Source of the DNA: Streptomyces sp. NBC_00572 | GTDB lineage: Bacteria; Actinomycetota; Actinomycetes; Streptomycetales; Streptomycetaceae | DNA: 64,000 nucleotides | Direction of reading: 5' to 3' | NCBI RefSeq assembly: GCF_026341815.1 | Contig: NZ_JAPENX010000001.1 | Location: 2,914,001 to 2,978,000, forward strand | In this document: positions 18,228-26,340 of the stretch, piece after piece | How positions within the stretch are numbered: position 1 is the stretch's first letter | Layout of the letters: each line of letters opens with the position of its first letter | Program-made: the position numbers and the translations under genes | Notes under the pieces: generated by a model | The model's input: the letters and a program-made list of their open reading frames with translations, nothing else | The model's database searches: none | Told to the model about the DNA's origin: nothing

Positions 18228-19163
18228 TCAGGCCCGACCGTCCTGGGCCCTCGCCAGCCAGTCGGAGGCCGACATGAACTCCCCGTCCGAGGTGCCGCGC
18301 CGCAGCGCCGCCACGTCCTCGACCGCGACGCCCGCCCTCGGGTACGAGCCGAGGAAGCGCACCTTGGGGCAGATCCGCTTGAGGCCCATCAGCGCCTCGC
18401 CCACCCGCCGGTCCGAGATATGGCCCTCGGCGTCCACGGCGAAGCAGTAGTTCCCGATCCCCGCCCCCGTGGGCCGGGACTGGATCAGCATCAGGTTCAC
18501 CCCGCGCACCGCGAACTCCTGGAGCAGTTCGAGAAGGGCACCCGGATGATCGTCACCCAGCCACAGCACCACCGAGGTCTTGTCGGCGCCGGTCGGAGCC
18601 GCCGGCCGGGCCGGCCTGCCCACCAGGACGAACCGGGTCTCGGCGTTCTCCGCGTCGTGGATCTCGGTGACCAGCGCTTCGAGACCGTACGTCGCCGCCG
18701 CGAACTCCCCCGCGAAGGCGGCGTCGAAGCGGCCCTCCTGCACCAGCCGGGCCCCGTCCGCGTTGGACGCGGCCGACTCCCACAGCGCCTCGGGCAGATG
18801 CGCCCGCAGCCAGTTCCTGACCTGCGGCTGGGCCACCGGATGGCCCGTCACCGTCTTGATGTCCGACAGCTTGGTCCCGGGCCGGACGAGCAGCGCGAAG
18901 GCGATCGGCAGCAGCACCTCGCGGTAGATCATCAACGGCTCGCCGGAGGCCAGCTCGTCCAGGGTCGCGGTCACCCCGCCCTCGACCGAGTTCTCGATCG
19001 GGACGAGCGCGGCGGCGGCCTCCCCGTTCCGTACGGCGTCGAGCGCGGCCGGGACCGAGACCATGGGGACGAGTTCCCTCGTCGCGGCCTCGGGCAGCGT
19101 ACGCAGCGCGGCCTCCGTGAAGGTGCCCTCGGGGCCGAGATACGTGTACCGGGTGGCGGACAT
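18228..19163 (-). CDS. pheA: Prephenate dehydratase
   Basis: 311 residues. The periplasmic-binding-protein-like catalytic part starts YTYLGPEGTFTEAAL and includes LVPIENSVEGGVTATLDEL and the TRFVLVGR segment with the Thr-Arg-Phe catalytic motif. A C-terminal ACT domain (DDHPGALLELLQEFAVRGVNLMLIQSRP) gives feedback control by phenylalanine. It makes phenylpyruvate in phenylalanine synthesis. The dtpA array ends 30 bp before its ATG, so the promoter either overlaps the array or the gene is read from upstream. Confidence 0.97.
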   Translation of the reverse strand: MSATRYTYLGPEGTFTEAALRTLPEAATRELVPMVSVPAALDAVRNGEAAAALVPIENSVEGGVTATLDELASGEPLMIYREVLLPIAFALLVRPGTKLSDIKTVTGHPVAQPQVRNWLRAHLPEALWESAASNADGARLVQEGRFDAAFAGEFAAATYGLEALVTEIHDAENAETRFVLVGRPARPAAPTGADKTSVVLWLGDDHPGALLELLQEFAVRGVNLMLIQSRPTGAGIGNYCFAVDAEGHISDRRVGEALMGLKRICPKVRFLGSYPRAGVAVEDVAALRRGTSDGEFMSASDWLARAQDGRA

Positions 19164-19192
19164 ACCGTCACCCTAATGGGCCCCGGAGCCAC

Positions 19193-19324
19193 GGGCCGCC
19201 CGTCCGGTGGGACATCTACGTCCGTGCGGCGCCCGCTCGGGGAGACGCGAATGTCGGCGGGCCGCCCGCTCGCGGAGACACGGATGTCCGCGGGCCGCCC
19301 GCCCCGGGGATCACGACTCCAGGA
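19193..19324. repeat. 33-bp tandem repeat overlapping the dtpA stop codon
   Basis: Four adjacent 33-bp units begin at 19193, 19226, 19259 and 19292, each opening with GGGCCGCCCG or a one- to two-base variant. The fourth contains the dtpA stop codon (19311-19313) and last codons. Units 2 and 3 differ at only a few bases. Because 33 is a multiple of three, the dtpA frame stays open after its TGA through all units and closes at a TAG about 46 codons later. Confidence 0.85.
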
Positions 19325-20582
19325 GCCGCTGCCCCACGTACTCGCCCTCGGCGGGACCACCCGGCACCGCGAAGAGGCCGCTGGCCTCGTGCCGGATGAA
19401 CGCGGACAGCGCGTCGCCCCGGTCGAGCTTGCGCTGCACGGGCACGAAGCCCCGCAGCGGGTCGGCCTGCCAGCAGACGAAGAGCAGACCGGCGTCCGGC
19501 GTCCCGTCGGGAGCGATCCCGTCGTGGAAGGAGAACGGCCTGCGCAGCATCGCCGCCCCGCCGTTCTGTTCGGGGGCGGAGATCCGGGAGTGCGCGTTGT
19601 CCGGGATCACCGTCTCCCCGTCGGGACCGCGCTTGTTCAGGTCGAGCTCGGTGCTCTCCGTACCACCGGTGAGCGGGGCCCCGTCGGACTTGCGGCGCCC
19701 GATCACCTTCTCCTGCCGGTCGAGCGGCAGCTTCTCCCAGTTGTCGAGCAGCATCCGGATCCGGCGCACCACCGCGTACGAGCCGTCGGCCATCCACTCC
19801 TCCGCGCCGCCGGCTCCGGACGGGACGAAGATCCGCCGGTCGAAGTCGGGGTCGGTGACCTTCGGATTGCCCGTGCCGTCGATCTGGCCCATCAGATTGC
19901 GTGCGGTCATCGGCTTGGCGGTGGCACCGGCCGAGCGGTTGAAGCCGTTCATCTGCCAGCGCACCCGGGCCGCGTCGCCCGCGTCCTTCTGTACGGCGCG
20001 CAGCGCGTGGAAGGCGACGAGCGCGTCGTCGGCGCCGATCTGCACCCACAGATCGCCCTCCGAACGCCGGGCGTCCAGGGCGTCGGCGGAGAAGGCGGGC
20101 AGCGGGTCGAGCCCGGAGGGGCGGCGCGCGACGAGTCCGGTGCGGTCGAAGAACGTACGGCCGAAGCCGAAGGTGACCGTGAGCGACGAGGGGCCCGCGT
20201 CGAGCGCGATGCCGGTGTCCTCGGCCGGGGCCTTGCCCGACATCAGCGCCTCCGCCGTCACCGACCAGCGGCGCAGCAGGGCGATCGCCTCCTTGCGACC
20301 GGCGCCCGGGGCGAGGTCGAAGGCGATCAGATGACCATGGGACTGCGAGGGCGTGGTGATGCCCGCCTGATGTTTCCCGTGAAACATCACCTCGGTCGAA
20401 CCGACCGTGGTCAGCAGCGGGGTGCCGTCGGTGCCGGCCCCGTCGGTGGTGCCGCTGTCCGACCCGGCCGTGGTGACGCCGACGCCGCCTGCGGCGCCGA
20501 TGAGGAGTCCGGCCGCGCCGGCCGCGCCGACGGTGCCGAGCAGTCGTCGCCGGGAGATCTCAAGGGTGTCGTTCTCGGTCAA
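19311..20582 (-). CDS. dtpA: DyP-type peroxidase, Tat-exported (DtpA)
   Basis: 423 residues with a twin-arginine signal (SRRRLLGTVGAAGAAGLLIG, residues about 10-30). The heme-domain hallmarks are GQIDGTGNP (distal GxxDG motif, catalytic Asp), AHSRI (proximal His) and a distal Arg in MLRRPFSFHDG. In S. lividans, DtpA is a Tat substrate encoded with sco, ecuC and copCD and needed for maturation of the copper-radical oxidase GlxA and for morphogenesis; the same gene set is here. The gene follows copCD by 3 bp. An imperfect parS lies inside it and a 33-bp array covers its stop. Confidence 0.93.
   Translation of the reverse strand: MTENDTLEISRRRLLGTVGAAGAAGLLIGAAGGVGVTTAGSDSGTTDGAGTDGTPLLTTVGSTEVMFHGKHQAGITTPSQSHGHLIAFDLAPGAGRKEAIALLRRWSVTAEALMSGKAPAEDTGIALDAGPSSLTVTFGFGRTFFDRTGLVARRPSGLDPLPAFSADALDARRSEGDLWVQIGADDALVAFHALRAVQKDAGDAARVRWQMNGFNRSAGATAKPMTARNLMGQIDGTGNPKVTDPDFDRRIFVPSGAGGAEEWMADGSYAVVRRIRMLLDNWEKLPLDRQEKVIGRRKSDGAPLTGGTESTELDLNKRGPDGETVIPDNAHSRISAPEQNGGAAMLRRPFSFHDGIAPDGTPDAGLLFVCWQADPLRGFVPVQRKLDRGDALSAFIRHEASGLFAVPGGPAEGEYVGQRLLES
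20372..20385. other. parS-like site, one mismatch
   Basis: GTTTCCCGTGAAAC differs from the parS consensus GTTTCACGTGAAAC at one position. It lies within dtpA (codons for VMFHGK). Confidence 0.5.
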
Positions 20583-20585
20583 GGA

Positions 20586-22523
20586 TCAGCCGATCTTCAC
20601 GTTCTTCTCGATGGTGGTCTGGTCGATCTCGGACGTCCGGACGGTGACTTGGATCCGCCACTCGCCGGGCATCGGGATCTGGACGCCGCTCGCGCTCCAG
20701 TGCCCGGTCTGGATCCGGTCCGGGGCGACGGGCAACGGCCCGACGTCCTTGGCCTCCAGCGTGAGGGCGACCTTGATCTCGGGCACGTCCAGCGGCTTGC
20801 CGTTGGGCCGTTCGACGAAGAGGTGCAGCGCGTTGGCCCCGGTGCGGCCGGGGTCGAGGCTGAGCCGGACGACGCCCTTGCCGTCGACGCCGCCGGTGTC
20901 GAAGGGAAGCCGGATGTCGACGGGCCGGTCGGGCACGGCGGCCGGCCCGGAGGCGGCGGTGCCCCGCCCCGCCTCCTCCTCGGTACGGCCGGGCTCGGTC
21001 GAGGTGAGGACGGTGGTCACGGCGAGGAGTACGACGGCGACGGCGGCCTCGGTCAGCACCGAGCGGCGCAGCCCGGCCCGCTCCGGGTCGGCGTCCCGCT
21101 CCCGCTTGCGCCGCGCGGTGGCGACGGCGGCCCGCTGCCGGGCGAGCTGAGCGGCCCGCTCGGGATCGGCGGCCTCGGTCTCCGCGGTCTCGTCCGGCTT
21201 CTCCGCGGAAGCCTGCTCGGTCTCGTCCGCCTCCTCTACGGCGGACTCCTCGGCTTCCTCGGCAGGCTTCGGGTCGGCGAGGCGCTGGGTCCAGCGGCGC
21301 GAGATCCAGGCGATGCCGATGAGGACGCACATCAGGCCGATCTTGACGAGCAGCAGCTGCCCGTAGCGGGTCCCGGTCAGCGCGGACCAGGAGCCGACCT
21401 GGCGCCAGGACTGGTAGAGCCCGGTGGCCGCGAGCACGGCCACGGAGCCGAAGGCCACCTTGGAGAAGCGCTCGATCGCCGAGCGGTCGACGGACGGCAC
21501 CTTGTAGAGGGAGACGAGCAGCACCGTGAGACCGCCGAGCCAGGCGGCGACGGCCAGCAGGTGCAGGATGTCGACGGGCATGGCGATACCGGGCTGGATA
21601 CCGGTGGAGGCGTGCTCGGCCAGCGCCCAGGTACCGGCGATGCCGGCGGCGACGACGGTGCCGCCGATGCCGAGCCCGAAGGCGAGGTCCTTCCTCTCCT
21701 TCGGGTCGGTCCGCCGGGCGTAGGCGCCGAAGAGGACGGCTACGAAGAGCGCGGCCGCGCCGAGCAGCAGCAGCCGGGAGGTGAGCGCGGCCCCGGTCTT
21801 CGTCTCCAGGACGGCCTTCAGACCGGCCAGGTCGAAGGCGTCGGAGAGTTCACCGGAGCCGGTGTACGGGTTGCGCAGGAGCAGCATGACGAGGGTGGCG
21901 CCGGTGAGGGTCAGCCAGCCCCGGACCACGGTCTGCTGGACCGGGCGGACGCTCGCCCCGCGCGGCCAGCAGGCCAGGACGAAGGCGCCGCCGCCGACGA
22001 GGATCGCGAAACCGGCGTACGAGACGTAGCGCGCGATGCCGTAGAGGGTGCCGACGAGGCCGCCGCCGGCGGTGCGGTCGGGCAGGGCGACGGACGTCGT
22101 GGAGGGGGCGCCGATGGAGAAGGTGAAGGCGCCGGAGATGGGGTGGCTGTCGGCCGAGACGGTCTGCCAGGCCACGGTGTACGTGCCGTCGGGCAGTCCG
22201 GCACGGAGCTCCACCCCGTAGCGGACGACGGAGCCGCTGCACAGGTCGCGCATCTCTCCGGTGTCGGCCCTCCGGCCCGCCGGGTCGAGGACCCGGATCG
22301 AGTCATCGCTCATGGCGACCTGCTCGGAGAAGGTGAGGTTGACCTCCTTGGGAGCGGTGGCGACCACCGCCCCGTCCCTCGGATCGCTGCCGGTCAGCGC
22401 CGCGTGCGCGGACGCGGGGGCGGCACCGGCGAGCAGCGTGCCGAGCAGCGCGGCCGCGAGGATCAGCAGCCGGGCCAGGGCGGTACCGAGGCGCGGGGCG
22501 GTGGTTGTCATCTTCCGGTTCAC
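20586..22523 (-). CDS. copCD: CopC-CopD copper resistance fusion protein
   Basis: 645 residues. A signal peptide (about residues 10-40) ends at AHAALTGSDP, the mature N-terminal His of CopC that ligates Cu(II). The CopC domain continues to about residue 135 with DSHPISGAFTFSIG. Eight or so membrane helices of CopD follow (GTLYGIARYVSYAGFAILVGG onward). A charged cytoplasmic loop rich in Glu/Ala precedes one more helix and a C-terminal YtkA-like beta domain. It moves copper across the membrane or hands it to periplasmic chaperones. Fourth gene of the copper operon. Confidence 0.92.
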   Translation of the reverse strand: MNRKMTTTAPRLGTALARLLILAAALLGTLLAGAAPASAHAALTGSDPRDGAVVATAPKEVNLTFSEQVAMSDDSIRVLDPAGRRADTGEMRDLCSGSVVRYGVELRAGLPDGTYTVAWQTVSADSHPISGAFTFSIGAPSTTSVALPDRTAGGGLVGTLYGIARYVSYAGFAILVGGGAFVLACWPRGASVRPVQQTVVRGWLTLTGATLVMLLLRNPYTGSGELSDAFDLAGLKAVLETKTGAALTSRLLLLGAAALFVAVLFGAYARRTDPKERKDLAFGLGIGGTVVAAGIAGTWALAEHASTGIQPGIAMPVDILHLLAVAAWLGGLTVLLVSLYKVPSVDRSAIERFSKVAFGSVAVLAATGLYQSWRQVGSWSALTGTRYGQLLLVKIGLMCVLIGIAWISRRWTQRLADPKPAEEAEESAVEEADETEQASAEKPDETAETEAADPERAAQLARQRAAVATARRKRERDADPERAGLRRSVLTEAAVAVVLLAVTTVLTSTEPGRTEEEAGRGTAASGPAAVPDRPVDIRLPFDTGGVDGKGVVRLSLDPGRTGANALHLFVERPNGKPLDVPEIKVALTLEAKDVGPLPVAPDRIQTGHWSASGVQIPMPGEWRIQVTVRTSEIDQTTIEKNVKIG

Positions 22524-22556
22524 TCCGTCAGTTCTGTGAGAACTCCGTCAACGCGC

Positions 22557-23012
22557 TCAGTGCTGCGGGTTGTGGCCGGCGGCTTCGACGGGAAGGTCGA
22601 CCTTGATGGGGTCGGACTTCTCGAAGTGGAGCTCGATGCCGACCTTCTCGCCCTGCTTGGGCTTCTTCTTCAGCTCCATGAACATGATGTGGCTGCCACC
22701 ACGGGCGAGCTTCAGCTCCCCGTTCGCGGGGATGTCGAAGGACGTCACCTGCTGCATCTTCTGGTTCTTCGTCTCGTGGATCGTGACGTCGTCCGAGATG
22801 GCGCTGGTGACCGAGGTGAGCTTGTCCGCGGTGCCGCTGTCGTTCGTGATGGTGAGGAAGCCGCCGGCCATGTCCATCACCGGCTGCGGCATGAACGCGC
22901 CGCTGACCTTCAGCTCGGGCTTCCCGTCATCGGCCGAGGACGAACACCCGGTCAGTGCGAGCGCGGCGGCGAGCGCCACGGAGGCGGACAGGGTGGTGGT
23001 GCGGCGGTTCAC
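22557..23012 (-). CDS. ecuC: PCuAC-type extracellular copper chaperone (ECuC)
   Basis: 151 residues from GTG 23012, overlapping the sco stop by four bases. Lipoprotein signal with lipobox LALTGC near residue 25. The PCuAC domain has the Cu(I) ligands Met and His in AFMPQPVMDMAGGF, VTIHETKNQKMQQV and GGSHIMFMEL. In S. lividans, ECuC passes Cu(I) to Sco on the way to extracellular copper enzymes. Confidence 0.93.
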   Translation of the reverse strand: MNRRTTTLSASVALAAALALTGCSSSADDGKPELKVSGAFMPQPVMDMAGGFLTITNDSGTADKLTSVTSAISDDVTIHETKNQKMQQVTSFDIPANGELKLARGGSHIMFMELKKKPKQGEKVGIELHFEKSDPIKVDLPVEAAGHNPQH

Positions 23013-23740
23013 GGGTTCTCCCCCTTGATGAGCTTCGGCAGATCCTTGGCGTAGTCGTCGATGGACGCGTCCTCGCCGTACAGGACGTAGCCCTGGTCGG
23101 TCGTCGGCGAGAAGGCGATCACCTGCGCTCCGTGCATGGAGACGACCTGGCCGTTCTCCTTCTTCGGCGGGTCGATGCCGATGCCGATCTGCCGCGCCCC
23201 CGCCTGGATGGCGGAGAACGGGCCGGTGAGCCCGGTGAAGGAGGGGTCGCCCGCGGCGGGCAGCCACTTGGCGAGCTCGGCCGGGGTGTCCCGCTCGGGG
23301 TCGGTGGTGACGAAGACGACCTGGAGCTTGTCCTGGTCGGCCTTGGGGAGCTGCTTCTTGGCGATGGCGATGTTGCTCATCGTCATGGGGCAGACGTCGG
23401 GGCAGTGCGTGTAGCCGAAGTAGATGAGCGTCGGCTTGCCCTTGGTCCGCTCCCGCAGGTCGTACTTCTGGCCCTTGGTGTCGGTGAGGACGAGCGCCGG
23501 CTTGGTGAACGGCCGGTCGAGGACGGTGGCGGCCTTGGTGGTGTCGTCACCGCCGGAGACCACGGCGACCGAGTCGGAGCCCGCGCCGGAGTCCTTGCCG
23601 TCGTTGCCGCCGAGGCCGACGGCCGCGGTGATGCCGAGGGCGGCGACGATCGCGGCCGCGGCGACGATCAGCGGGGTGCGCCGACCGGGCCGGGCCGGTC
23701 CGTCCCCGGGCTTCGGAGAGGGTGTCTTCTCTGCGGACAT
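23009..23740 (-). CDS. sco: Sco (SCO1/SenC) copper chaperone
   Basis: 243 residues. A single N-terminal membrane anchor (TPLIVAAAAIVAALGITAAVG) precedes an extracellular thioredoxin-like domain. The copper site is complete: CPDVCP in GYTHCPDVCPMT and the distal His in VVSMHGAQV. It delivers copper to cytochrome oxidase CuA and, in Streptomyces, to GlxA. It sits between ycnI and ecuC and overlaps ecuC. Confidence 0.95.
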   Translation of the reverse strand: MSAEKTPSPKPGDGPARPGRRTPLIVAAAAIVAALGITAAVGLGGNDGKDSGAGSDSVAVVSGGDDTTKAATVLDRPFTKPALVLTDTKGQKYDLRERTKGKPTLIYFGYTHCPDVCPMTMSNIAIAKKQLPKADQDKLQVVFVTTDPERDTPAELAKWLPAAGDPSFTGLTGPFSAIQAGARQIGIGIDPPKKENGQVVSMHGAQVIAFSPTTDQGYVLYGEDASIDDYAKDLPKLIKGENP

Positions 23741-23788
23741 GCTGGTTCTTTCCGCTTCTTTCCGGGTTCTCTGGATGAGGTGCGGCCG

Positions 23789-24571
23789 TCAGGCCGAGCG
23801 GCGGCGGCCGGCGAGGACACCGAAGGCGACGCCGGCGATGCCGACGAGGATGCCGATGACGCCGAGGATCCGGGCCGTGGTGTCGGAGGAGGAGGCGGCG
23901 GCCGTCTCGGTCTCCTCGTGGGAGGCCGTCTTGTCCTCGTGACCGGCCTTGTCGTCCTTCGGGGCGGAGGCCGAGGCGGACGGGGCGGCGCCGCCGTGGT
24001 GGTCCTCGGAGGCGGCGGAGAGCTTCAGGACGGGGGCGGGGTTCTGCGGCTCCTCCGCGCCCTCCTTCTTCTCCTCGATCCAGCGCACGACCTCCTTGTT
24101 GTCGTACGTCTGGATCGCCTTGAGGACCAGCTGGTCGGCGTCCTCGGGCAGCTGGCCGAGGGAGAGCGGGAACTGCTGGAACTCGCCGGGGCCGATCTTC
24201 GAACCGTCGGCGGTCCAGGTCACCTTCGACACGGCCTTGTCGATCTTCTTGCCGTGCAGCTCCAGCGGCTTGCTGAGCTGGCTCTTGGTCACCACGGCCT
24301 TCCAGCCGGGAATGGGCTGCGGCATGACGGAGGCCAGCGGGTGGTCGAGCGGGAAGTTGACCTCGACCTTCACGGTGGAGGCGTTGTCGCGCTCGTTCGG
24401 GACCTTGATGTTGACGGTCGCGTAACCGCCCTTGGCGGCCTCGCCCTGCGGCTGCACGCTCACGTGTGCGAAGGCCGTGCCGGACAGCAGCACGACGGAG
24501 GAGAGGGCGATGCCACCGGCGAGGGCGACACGGGCAGCGGAGAGACGGGAGGAGACACGGGAAACGGTCAT
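23789..24571 (-). CDS. ycnI: YcnI/DUF1775 copper-binding membrane protein
   Basis: 260 residues. The signal peptide ends GTAFAHVSVQP, leaving the N-terminal His that binds copper in YcnI. The DUF1775 beta-sandwich covers about residues 35-175, including the conserved Trp in VVRWIE. A His/Ser/Ala-rich linker (EDHHGGAAPSASASAP) precedes a C-terminal membrane helix (ILGVIGILVGIAGVAFGVLAG) and a positive tail. First gene of the ycnI-sco-ecuC-copCD-dtpA operon; the promoter should be in the 120-bp gap upstream. Confidence 0.9.
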   Translation of the reverse strand: MTVSRVSSRLSAARVALAGGIALSSVVLLSGTAFAHVSVQPQGEAAKGGYATVNIKVPNERDNASTVKVEVNFPLDHPLASVMPQPIPGWKAVVTKSQLSKPLELHGKKIDKAVSKVTWTADGSKIGPGEFQQFPLSLGQLPEDADQLVLKAIQTYDNKEVVRWIEEKKEGAEEPQNPAPVLKLSAASEDHHGGAAPSASASAPKDDKAGHEDKTASHEETETAAASSSDTTARILGVIGILVGIAGVAFGVLAGRRRSA

Positions 24572-24693
24572 GGCAGAAGACACTCCAGCTCGGAGAAAGG
24601 CGAGGGAGTCCTGCGCGCCGGGGAGGGAAGAGCTCCGTGGGCGTGCGGACGTTCGCGGCTCCGCTCCCGTTGAGCGGACCGCGGCGGGCTGCG

Positions 24694-25485
24694 TCAGGCT
24701 GCGAGGACGCAGTCGACGGCCGGCGGTCCCCGCCTGATCACCGTGTGCTGAAGGGCCTCGGCCACCGGCGGCGGCGAGGAGTCGAAGGCCGTACGGACCG
24801 TCCGGCGCGGCCCCGTACCGGGAAGCGCCGAAAGCCCGGTGAGCAGCGTCCGTACGAGACGGAGCGCGGCCCGAAGCGCGCGGACGGGGGCGCACTCGGC
24901 GAGCTCCGTCGCCCCCTGCTCGGAGAGTTCGACGAGGCGGCCGAGGGCGCGGTCGCCGCGGCGCAGCAGCCAGCCCGTGGCGACGGCGGCGAGCAGGTGG
25001 CCGAGGAGCATGGGCAGATCGGGCAGCAGCTCACCGGCGGGCGCGGTCGTCGAGGTGGCCGCGTGTCCGAGGTGGGCGTGGGCGCCGCTCGCGGTGGCCG
25101 GGTCGAGTCCGGCGTCGCGGATGATCCGGGTGGCGTCGGCGGAGCTGAGGGACGAGGTCCCCGCTCCGCAGACGAGCCGGGCCGCCATCCGTACGAGGGC
25201 GTCGTCCGCCTGGGCGCTCAGGGCGAGCTGGTGCTGGCCGAGGCCGAAGAGCGCGTGCAGACCGAGCTGTCCGACGGCGAGGGCGCCGACGACGACACCG
25301 AGGGAGCGCTCACGACCTGCGAAGAGGACGGTGATGCCGAAGACGCCGAGGAACCCGGCGAGCAGCGTCCACAGGGCGATGCCCGCACAGGCGGCGATGG
25401 CGTGCCCGAGCGCGGACAGCACGACGCAGACCGCGGTGAACACCGCGGCCCTCAGCAGCCGTGGAGCGAGCGCGGGGGGAGTCAT
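24694..25485 (-). CDS. Integral membrane protein with His-rich loop
   Basis: 263 residues from the ATG at 25485. About five membrane helices: LRAAVFTAVCVVLSALGHAIAACAG, LWTLLAGFLGVFGITVLFAG, VVVGALAVGQLGLHALFGLG and PMLLGHLLAAVATGWLLRRG. The loop before the last helix contains SGAHAHLGHAATS. The C-terminus (VDCVLAA) is conserved in similar Streptomyces proteins as far as I recall. It reads with the copper operon just downstream and its loop histidines could bind metal, which is only inference. No named family recognised. Confidence 0.72.
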   Translation of the reverse strand: MTPPALAPRLLRAAVFTAVCVVLSALGHAIAACAGIALWTLLAGFLGVFGITVLFAGRERSLGVVVGALAVGQLGLHALFGLGQHQLALSAQADDALVRMAARLVCGAGTSSLSSADATRIIRDAGLDPATASGAHAHLGHAATSTTAPAGELLPDLPMLLGHLLAAVATGWLLRRGDRALGRLVELSEQGATELAECAPVRALRAALRLVRTLLTGLSALPGTGPRRTVRTAFDSSPPPVAEALQHTVIRRGPPAVDCVLAA

Positions 25486-25699
25486 GGCGGGCCCATCATC
25501 GCACCACGGGTCCCACCGGTATGAGGCAGGTCCGGAAGGTCGTTTCTCGGGGGGCTTGGGGGTCTTCGGGGTGACATACACCGGCGCACAAGCCCGGTGC
25601 ATCCGCCGAACGAGCGCTCTTGACGCCTCCGTGCGCTTACGAAGGGTTCTGTCCGGCAATAGGTATCGGTATGTCGAGCCGCTGCCGGGAGGCTGGAGC

Positions 25700-26185
25700 A
25701 TGAGCATCTGGTGGTCACTCCATCTGCGGCGCGAGGCCGCGAGCGTGCCCCTGGCCCGAAGGCTTCTGATGGGCACGATGGAGACGGCGGGCGTCGATCC
25801 CGACGTGTCGTACGAGCTGTCGGTCGCGCTGACCGAGGCGTGTGCGAACGCGGTCGAGCACGGCGGTGGCGGCGGAGAGGATTCCGGCGCTGCGGGCCGG
25901 GCCTACCGGGTGACCGCGTATCTGGACGGCGAGACCTGCCGTATCGAGGTGGCGGACTCGGGCCCCGGGTTCCCCGGCCCCGACGCGGCCGCCCAGGAGC
26001 CGGGTCTCCTCGGCACCGAGCTGCCCCTGGCGGCGGCGGACGCCGAGCACGGCCGGGGGCTGCGGCTGATCGAGGAGCTCGCCGACCACGTGCAGTTCGG
26101 CAACCGCTCGGGCCGGGGCGGCGCGGTGGTCAGCTTCGACAAGATCCTGAAGTGGAAGGACAGCCCTTCCCTGCTCATGGCGTGA
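25700..26185 (+). CDS. RsbW-like ATP-binding protein (GHKL fold)
   Basis: 161 residues from the ATG at 25700, six bases after GGGAGGC. N box ELSVALTEACANAVEHG, G1 box VADSGPGFPG, G2 HGRGLRLIEELADHV. This is the anti-sigma-factor kinase/HATPase type that in Streptomyces exists in dozens of copies, pairing with SpoIIE-like phosphatases and STAS antagonists. No antagonist gene is adjacent; a SpoIIE-type phosphatase lies 1.8 kb downstream on the other strand. Its last codons and stop are repeated three times. Confidence 0.9.
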   Translation: MSIWWSLHLRREAASVPLARRLLMGTMETAGVDPDVSYELSVALTEACANAVEHGGGGGEDSGAAGRAYRVTAYLDGETCRIEVADSGPGFPGPDAAAQEPGLLGTELPLAAADAEHGRGLRLIEELADHVQFGNRSGRGGAVVSFDKILKWKDSPSLLMA

Positions 26186-26268
26186 GCCCATGGGCGCACG
26201 GGTCCCTGCTCCTGGCGTGAGCCCACGGGTGCGGGTCCCTGCTCATGGCGTGAGCCCACGGGCCGACG
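26168..26268. repeat. 33-35 bp tandem repeat duplicating a gene's 3' end
   Basis: TCCCTGCTCATGGCGTGAGC begins at 26168, 26203 (one change) and 26236, each followed by CCAYGGG. The first copy is the last five codons plus stop of the ATP-binding protein (SLLMA-stop). The two following copies repeat this tail and stop in the intergenic DNA. Confidence 0.85.
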
Positions 26269-26284
26269 GGCGCGCGGGCAGGGG

Positions 26285-26320
26285 GAAGGGCCCCCGCCGG
26301 TCGGTCGGCGAGGGCCCTTC
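26285..26320. terminator. Terminator hairpin between convergent genes
   Basis: GAAGGGCCCCCGCCG (26285-26299) pairs with 26306-26320 with one mismatch and a 6-nt loop. It serves the ATP-binding gene and pepP from both sides. Confidence 0.8.
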
Positions 26321-26340
26321 GGTTCCAACGTACGCGGACG

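Noticed and set aside
18183..23054. A 1623-residue open frame on the plus strand over pheA, dtpA and the copper operon
   Set aside because: It is the antisense of well-supported genes and its composition (Gly/Arg/Asp/His-rich) is that of an antisense shadow.
26168..26268. Could the repeats be a CRISPR array?
   Set aside because: Units are head-to-tail with no unique spacers and no cas genes are nearby. The same holds for the arrays at 2716, 19193 and 29721.
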